From positions 1 through 64,000 of the forward strand of contig JAJFGK010000102.1 of NCBI GenBank assembly GCA_021776195.1: a stretch of DNA of 64,000 nucleotides. Direction: 5' to 3'. The position numbers and the translations under genes are program-made. Shown here in pieces: positions 59,605 through 64,000 of this stretch. Source of the stretch: Kiloniellaceae bacterium. GTDB lineage: Bacteria; Pseudomonadota; Alphaproteobacteria; Kiloniellales; Kiloniellaceae. Within the stretch, counting starts at the first letter, position 1. Every line of letters begins with the position of its first letter. The notes beneath the pieces were generated by a model. The model was not told the DNA's origin. It did no database searches and saw only the letters and a list, made by a program, of their open reading frames with translations.

Positions 59605-59748
59605 GGCAGGGAACTCCTCTCCGTTTTCTAGCTGGGGACGCCCTGGGATTCGGGCACAAGTGGCTGCGAAACGACAGCGAAATCTGGCCGCCCCGCATTC
59701 ACGCGCAAAATCGGCCGCCGCGACGACAAGCCCGATGAATAGGCACAC

Positions 59749-60774
59749 TCACTCGCACACGAAGGCGTAGGAACTGCCGTCGGCCATCGTTCGGATCAGG
59801 TAACTGTTCTTGCCGAACTCGCCGCAGTGCGCTTTCGCCCATTCATAGACTTCTTGGGTCGAACCCACGGGTTTGAGGACGATTTGATCGGGCGATTTTT
59901 CGACCACGATGGGCGCCAGCAGATGTCGCTCCGGGTTGTCGTCGGCTTGCTCGGCGCCGCCGGAAAAGAGTCCCCATAAGAACCGATGGGCCTTCTGTTT
60001 GACCTCGAGCAGCGTCATGACATTGTGAACCGCCGCTTCGACGACGAGAGAAGTCGAGCCTGGCCGGCCGAACACCGGGCATTGCCCGCGAGCCCAGGGC
60101 AGTGTTTCGTAAAGCGGATCCTGCGCGGCGACCGCGGCGAAAACCGGCGTGTTCGACGAGCCGTGAATGCCATTCAACCAGGTCCAGTTGCGCGCCGAAC
60201 AGGTCCATGACAGAATCATCCGGGCGCCGTAGTCGTCACCGGGGTAGAGCGCCGCCGCCATTCCGCCCCAGCTCGACCCCAGGAGAACGGACCTGTCCTT
60301 CGAGAACCACGAGAAGGCCATGAGCCTGCGGTAGGCGAACTCCGCCTCCTCGATACGATATTCGACGCTCCTGCGACCCTGTTCCTCGCCGCATTCCTTG
60401 CGCCCGCAATCGATCCAGTCCGCCCCGCGGCCGCGGCTGTCGATGACGACGAAGACGACCCCCAGGTCCATCATCGGTTCGGCGAACCGAACCAGGGCCG
60501 TGATGTCTCCCGCGCCGTCGCTCAGGGCGACCACGACGGGAATGTCGCGTTCCGAGGCGAGGCTTTCCAGGTGCCGGGCAAGGGTCCGGTCTCGGACCTC
60601 GCCGCCAACGTAAGACCGGTCCGATCCGACCAATGAACCGGAGATCATCACATAGGCCCTCTCCCAGGTCCCACTGACACTGCGGCTTGGATCGTTGGAA
60701 GCGGCAAGAGCCTGGCCGGCCGCAAGGGCGATGATCGCGACCGTAAAAAGGGAGACAATCTTTGAAGCCGGCAT
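59749..60774 (-). CDS. secreted alpha/beta hydrolase-like protein
   Basis: 341 aa with a Sec signal peptide (KIVSLFTVAIIALAAGQALA-AS). The alpha/beta fold is suggested by VVVALSDGAGDITALVRFAE, VVFVVIDSRGRGADW and LLGSSWGGMAAALYPGDDYG, with nucleophile Ser in G-S-S-W-G. The C-terminal VVEAAVHNVMTLLEV may hold the catalytic His. Four Cys pairs are possible (IDCGRKECGEEQG; SWTCSARNW; ARGQCPVFG; KAHCGEFG; FVCE). Substrate unknown. ATG 60774; longer in-frame starts would remove the signal peptide. Confidence 0.72.
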   Translation of the reverse strand: MPASKIVSLFTVAIIALAAGQALAASNDPSRSVSGTWERAYVMISGSLVGSDRSYVGGEVRDRTLARHLESLASERDIPVVVALSDGAGDITALVRFAEPMMDLGVVFVVIDSRGRGADWIDCGRKECGEEQGRRSVEYRIEEAEFAYRRLMAFSWFSKDRSVLLGSSWGGMAAALYPGDDYGARMILSWTCSARNWTWLNGIHGSSNTPVFAAVAAQDPLYETLPWARGQCPVFGRPGSTSLVVEAAVHNVMTLLEVKQKAHRFLWGLFSGGAEQADDNPERHLLAPIVVEKSPDQIVLKPVGSTQEVYEWAKAHCGEFGKNSYLIRTMADGSSYAFVCE

Positions 60775-60963
60775 GGTTGCCCTTTGGATGGCCAAATGAC
60801 ACCGCACCTGCCCGGCCGGCCTCCAGCCTGGTAGAGAGGCCTTTCGGGAAGGCGACAGGCGGTGGTGAATTCTGCCCCCCTCCCGGCCGCAGTTCAACGT
60901 CTCCTTAGGATGAGGCTTGCGCCCGGCGCCATCAAGATTCGGCGCCCTCGCATCCCGCCAGCC

Positions 60964-61350
60964 TCACATATCGTCCGGATCGATGCCCGGCACCTCGGTG
61001 ATGCCGGCCTGCTGCTTCCAGTCGACCGGATAGGCGGCATAGAAAATCACACACTTCTCGTCGCACTCATAGGCGATGTCGTTGTCCTTGGGCACCAGCA
61101 TCATGTCGCCGGGATTGAGCACGTAGGATTCGCCGTCGCAGGTCAGACGGAAGGTGCCCTGATGGCAGAAGATCAGCTCTTCGCAGGTCAGGCGCCAGGG
61201 GATCGAGGCCTGATTGAGAAAGTTCAATCCGCCGGCCATGGCGTCGGAATTCTTCACGGTGGCAAAGGGCTTGATATAGCTCTTGCCCGCCGGCAGTTCA
61301 TGGAGGCGGTGTTCCACCTCGGACAGTTTGAAGACAATCGGCTTGCTCAC
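60964..61350 (-). CDS. cupin-domain protein (EutQ-like)
   Basis: 128 aa single cupin. NFLNQASIPWRLTCEELIFC, HQGTFRLTCDGESYVLNPGD and MLVPKDNDIAYECDEKCVIF match the two cupin motifs, most like the ethanolamine-utilization EutQ group. No other eut genes are here. GTG 61350 follows AAGGGAG; there is no ATG in range. Function unknown; probably binds a small ligand or metal. Confidence 0.78.
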   Translation of the reverse strand: MSKPIVFKLSEVEHRLHELPAGKSYIKPFATVKNSDAMAGGLNFLNQASIPWRLTCEELIFCHQGTFRLTCDGESYVLNPGDMMLVPKDNDIAYECDEKCVIFYAAYPVDWKQQAGITEVPGIDPDDM

Positions 61351-61522
61351 GAAACGCTCCCTTCGAGTTTGCTCTATTGTTGTGCGCGCCAGCATCCCGG
61401 TTTTTGCCGATCTGCCAAGACGATTCGTTGCGGTCCTGCATGCCACCGCGCCCGCGCCCTCACACGGGGCATCGCCCCGCGGCCACCAGGCCGCGGGAGG
61501 CCGAGGGGATGGCGCGGCCGAT

Positions 61523-62347
61523 TCACTGGCCCAGGCCGGCCAGCCTCCGGTCTTCCTGCCGCGCGGCAACGGCGCTGACCGGGGCCAGGGCGATGCCGCG
61601 CGCGGCCAGACCGGGGAGCCAGGCCGCCAAGGCCGCCAGGGTGACCGCGTTGGGATGGCCGATCGCCACCGCCGCGCCGCGCTGGCGCGCCAAGGCCTCC
61701 AGGGCTGCCAGGTTTTCCTCGACCGCCGCGCGGCCGGGCCGGCCATGATCGAGAAAGAGATCGCGGGAGAGATGGGCGACCCCCATCTCCCGCGCCAGGG
61801 AAACCGCCACCGTCTCGGCGGTGGTGCGGGAATCGAGGAACAGCAGGCCGCGGCGCTTCAAGACGGCCATGACCGGACGCAGCGCCTCCCGGTCGGCGGT
61901 GAAACGGCTGCCCATGTGATTGTTGATCCCGACCGCGCCTTCCAGGCGGGCCAGACCCCAGTCCAGGTTGGCGGCGATCCCCGCCGCACCCTGCCCGGCC
62001 GCCAGCGCCCGGGGCCCGGCGTCCTGGTCCGGGTTCAGCGGCTCCATCGGCACATGCAGCAGCAGTTCGTGACCCGCCGCCCGGGCCCGGCCGCCCCAGT
62101 CCCGAAGCCCCTCGGCATAGGTCATGAAGGCCAGGGTGAGCGGCGCCGGCAGCGCCAGCGCCTCGGCCGTCGCCACCCTGTCGAGCCCCAGATCGTCAAT
62201 CACGATGGCGATCATAGGAACCGCCAGGGCGGCTTGCTGTGGGCCCTCCTCGGCGCGCGCGGCCCCGGGGTCTGGACCGACGAGGAGCAGGAGGATGGCA
62301 ATCAGGGAGAAGCGCCGCCGCCGGCCGGTGAGGGAAAACCCGATCAT
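61523..62347 (-). CDS. divergent polysaccharide deacetylase family protein (YibQ type)
   Basis: 274 aa. An N-terminal signal or anchor (FSLIAILLLLVGPDPGAARA), then IAIVIDDLGLDRVATAEALA, HELLLHVPMEPLNPDQDAG and GINNHMGSRFTADREALRPV, and the late AAVAIGHPNAVTLAALAAW, the family-2 deacetylase pattern. In YibQ-like proteins the polysaccharide-deacetylase fold is likely but the substrate is not established. ATG 62347; in-frame longer starts are less plausible. Confidence 0.82.
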   Translation of the reverse strand: MIGFSLTGRRRRFSLIAILLLLVGPDPGAARAEEGPQQAALAVPMIAIVIDDLGLDRVATAEALALPAPLTLAFMTYAEGLRDWGGRARAAGHELLLHVPMEPLNPDQDAGPRALAAGQGAAGIAANLDWGLARLEGAVGINNHMGSRFTADREALRPVMAVLKRRGLLFLDSRTTAETVAVSLAREMGVAHLSRDLFLDHGRPGRAAVEENLAALEALARQRGAAVAIGHPNAVTLAALAAWLPGLAARGIALAPVSAVAARQEDRRLAGLGQ

Positions 62348-62472
62348 GCGGCCCTGTAGCACGCCGCGTCGAGTCGATACCGCCAGGGCGAGGGGCAAGG
62401 CGGGGGCCGGGGCGGCGGGCCGGGAAATCGGCCCCGCCCCAACTCAGCCCGGCCCCAACTCAGCCCCGTCCC

Positions 62473-64000
62473 TCATTCCGCGAAGTGACTGTGTTCGTCG
62501 AAGTAGTCCGTCACCTTGTCCCAGGCGCCCTCGGCGGCCTCCTGCAGGGCCTTGCCGGTCCCCTTGTCGCCATAAAGCCCGATGAATTGCTCGTAGTCGG
62601 CGACGAACTCCTCGGGCTCTTCCTCGTCGTCGCGAAGCCCGATTTCGAGCCCGAGGACCGGCTCGAGCTGGTTCGCCGTCCAGAGCACCTCGTTGACCGA
62701 GTGGCCGCCGTCGTAGACCAGGAACATCATGGTGCCCAACAGGAAGTCCTTGGTGTCGATATCGTCGTGGCCGTTGTCCTGCAGATGCTCGAGCATATGG
62801 AGCATGATGTTGGTCGAGCCAGAGGCCCCGGTGGCCCAGGGCAGGCCGTGCTCCAGGGCCAGTTCCACGGCTTCGGTCGGGTGCTTTGTCTCGTCATCGT
62901 CCTCGTCGATTCCGGGCTTGTTGATCTCGGGCCGGCTGACGGTGGTGGGGCGCTTGCCGGGCTCCATCCAGTCCTCCTCGACGATGGCCGGCTGATGGCG
63001 TTGTGTGATACCGGCCCCGACAGAAAGATTGCTGTCATCGCCAAAGGTATCCAGCCCCTTCTGCGGCACCACGACTTTGCGGTTGTTGGAATCGCCCTTG
63101 TCCATCCAGGGATTGGGCACCTGTTGTGCGAGGAGGATCGAAAACTTTACCAGTAGATAGGGCATGGCGATGCATTCCGGCCCCGTCGACTTTTTCGAGC
63201 GAAGAAATTTGCTCAGCGCGGCAAGCGCCTTTTCCGGCGTCTTGGCGTCGCGAACCTTCTCCAGCCCCGGCACTTGATTGAACCAGAAGCGGGGGTCCTT
63301 GCTGGTGAGATATTCCTGCAGCCCTTCGACCGCCCGATCCAGGCCGCCCTGGGAGAACTGATCGCTGTCGTCGCTGAATTTTCGCGCATCCAACATGTCC
63401 GCGAAGGCGCCGCCGGTGGCACGCATTGCGGTCCGCACGCCCCGGGGCGGATCCTCCACCAGATTTCCGATCAGGGCCGAGTCGTAGGCCCGCCCATAGA
63501 TGTTGTCGTTCAGGCGCGTCGCCGGCAAATCGCTGCCTTTTTCCGGCAGTTGGCCCGCCAGGGACTCGCAGACCTTGGCGACCCTTTTGTAATGGCGTTC
63601 CCGGCAGGCTTTCGCCGCGACCTTGAGGAATTTTTGGGTCTCTTTGAGACCCAGGTCGTGGCGCATGACCAGGCTCTTGGCCTTGGCCTCCAGCTCCTTC
63701 ATGGTCCGGCTATCGGGCTTGGCCTTGCGTTCCGCCTTCAGCGCCGCGATTAGGTGCACCATGACCTCGCTGGGCATGCGCGCCGTCTCGCGCTCGGCCG
63801 TCGAGGCGGGCTCGGCGCGCATCTCCTTTTGGTGCCGTTCGGTCAACAGCTTGGCCGCGACTTGCGCCGCCGCCTGATCTTCGGCGGAAGCATCGGGCGA
63901 TTTGCTCAGCAGATGAATACCCCTCAGCGCCTCGGACGCCGCCTCCGTCTCGTCGTCATCGATCAGCGTGATCACCTGCGCGGCCAGCATCTGGCCCAGT
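62473..64000 (-). CDS. large protein of unknown function, 5' end outside the window
   Basis: At least 509 residues; the frame is still open at the right edge, and an ATG at 63990 is only one possible start. The N-terminal third is helical and charged. Mid-protein is a conserved-looking block GPECIAMPYLLVKFSILLAQ, preceded by DPRFWFNQVPGLEKV. Further on is FLVYDGGHSVNEVLWTANQL. A Cys at the start of a helix followed by a distant His recalls papain-fold or transglutaminase-like enzymes, but this is weak. The end is acidic. No signal peptide can be judged. No family recognised. Confidence 0.6.
   Translation of the reverse strand, partial: LGQMLAAQVITLIDDDETEAASEALRGIHLLSKSPDASAEDQAAAQVAAKLLTERHQKEMRAEPASTAERETARMPSEVMVHLIAALKAERKAKPDSRTMKELEAKAKSLVMRHDLGLKETQKFLKVAAKACRERHYKRVAKVCESLAGQLPEKGSDLPATRLNDNIYGRAYDSALIGNLVEDPPRGVRTAMRATGGAFADMLDARKFSDDSDQFSQGGLDRAVEGLQEYLTSKDPRFWFNQVPGLEKVRDAKTPEKALAALSKFLRSKKSTGPECIAMPYLLVKFSILLAQQVPNPWMDKGDSNNRKVVVPQKGLDTFGDDSNLSVGAGITQRHQPAIVEEDWMEPGKRPTTVSRPEINKPGIDEDDDETKHPTEAVELALEHGLPWATGASGSTNIMLHMLEHLQDNGHDDIDTKDFLLGTMMFLVYDGGHSVNEVLWTANQLEPVLGLEIGLRDDEEEPEEFVADYEQFIGLYGDKGTGKALQEAAEGAWDKVTDYFDEHSHFAE

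Overview
The window is a GC-rich stretch (about 65% by eye) of an alphaproteobacterial chromosome, probably from the Rhodospirillales sensu lato. The main reason is gene order: tpiA, secG, pyrG, kdsA, eno, ftsB, pdhABC, lpd and lipA, then a RatA-like gene, pncC/pgpA/ispDF, then dusB-ntrBCYX-trkA and hfq-hflX, is a typical alphaproteobacterial arrangement. The E1-beta subunit with its own lipoyl domain and the fused IspDF fit the same group. No rRNA, tRNA, IS element, prophage or CRISPR array was recognised.

Layout. 0-13.4 kb is an amino-acid, one-carbon and hydroxyacid catabolism region: an omega-aminotransferase, a tightly coupled pair of hydroxyacid-oxoacid transhydrogenase and D-2-hydroxyglutarate-type FAD dehydrogenase, an aspartylglucosaminidase-family Ntn hydrolase, alanine dehydrogenase, a DMT exporter, a Popeye-like cNMP-binding membrane protein, a secreted metallo-beta-lactamase-fold protein, a dimethylglycine/sarcosine dehydrogenase and an inositol-monophosphatase-like enzyme. 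Copies of a dispersed inverted repeat lie in its gaps. 13.4-28.1 kb, all on the minus strand, holds groESL (with a sigma70 promoter, a CIRCE operator and a terminator), hflX, hfq, a HAD phosphatase, trkA, the two nitrogen two-component systems ntrYX and ntrBC, dusB and a CcsA-like membrane protein. 28.2-32.2 kb runs on the plus strand: VOC protein, ispDF, pgpA, pncC and a CPBP protease-like protein, meeting the RatA/COQ10-like gene with a convergent overlap.

32.6-34.9 kb is a cargo island with a very AT-rich leader, a soluble PAS sensor gene and a chemoreceptor gene broken by one in-frame TAG. 34.9-41.1 kb is the pyruvate dehydrogenase operon pdhA-pdhB-pdhC-lpd-lipA: E1alpha, lipoyl-E1beta, E2, E3 and lipoate synthase, i.e. 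the complex together with the enzyme that makes its cofactor. 41.5-43.2 kb carries a PhyH-type oxygenase and a DMT transporter. 43.2-50.4 kb returns to the housekeeping series (ftsB, eno, kdsA, pyrG, secG, tpiA), interrupted by a peroxiredoxin-like/2OG-Fe(II) oxygenase fusion. 50.5-55.2 kb is accessory: a secreted unknown, a membrane-bound spermidine-synthase-like protein and a coiled-coil membrane protein of unknown function. ppiD and trpE follow, but trpG/D/C do not. From 58.7 kb to the end the minus strand carries a secreted acid phosphatase, a secreted alpha/beta hydrolase, a cupin, a YibQ-type divergent polysaccharide deacetylase and a large unknown protein that runs off the right edge.

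The backbone is ordinary and well recognised. The novelty sits in cargo genes placed at its seams: the HOT/D2HGDH hydride-shuttle pair, the split PAS/chemoreceptor locus with a nonsense codon, the cysteine-less redoxin-oxygenase fusion and two large proteins without a recognised family. I saw no complete new defence or mobile system. All functions come from reading motifs by eye, without database searches.
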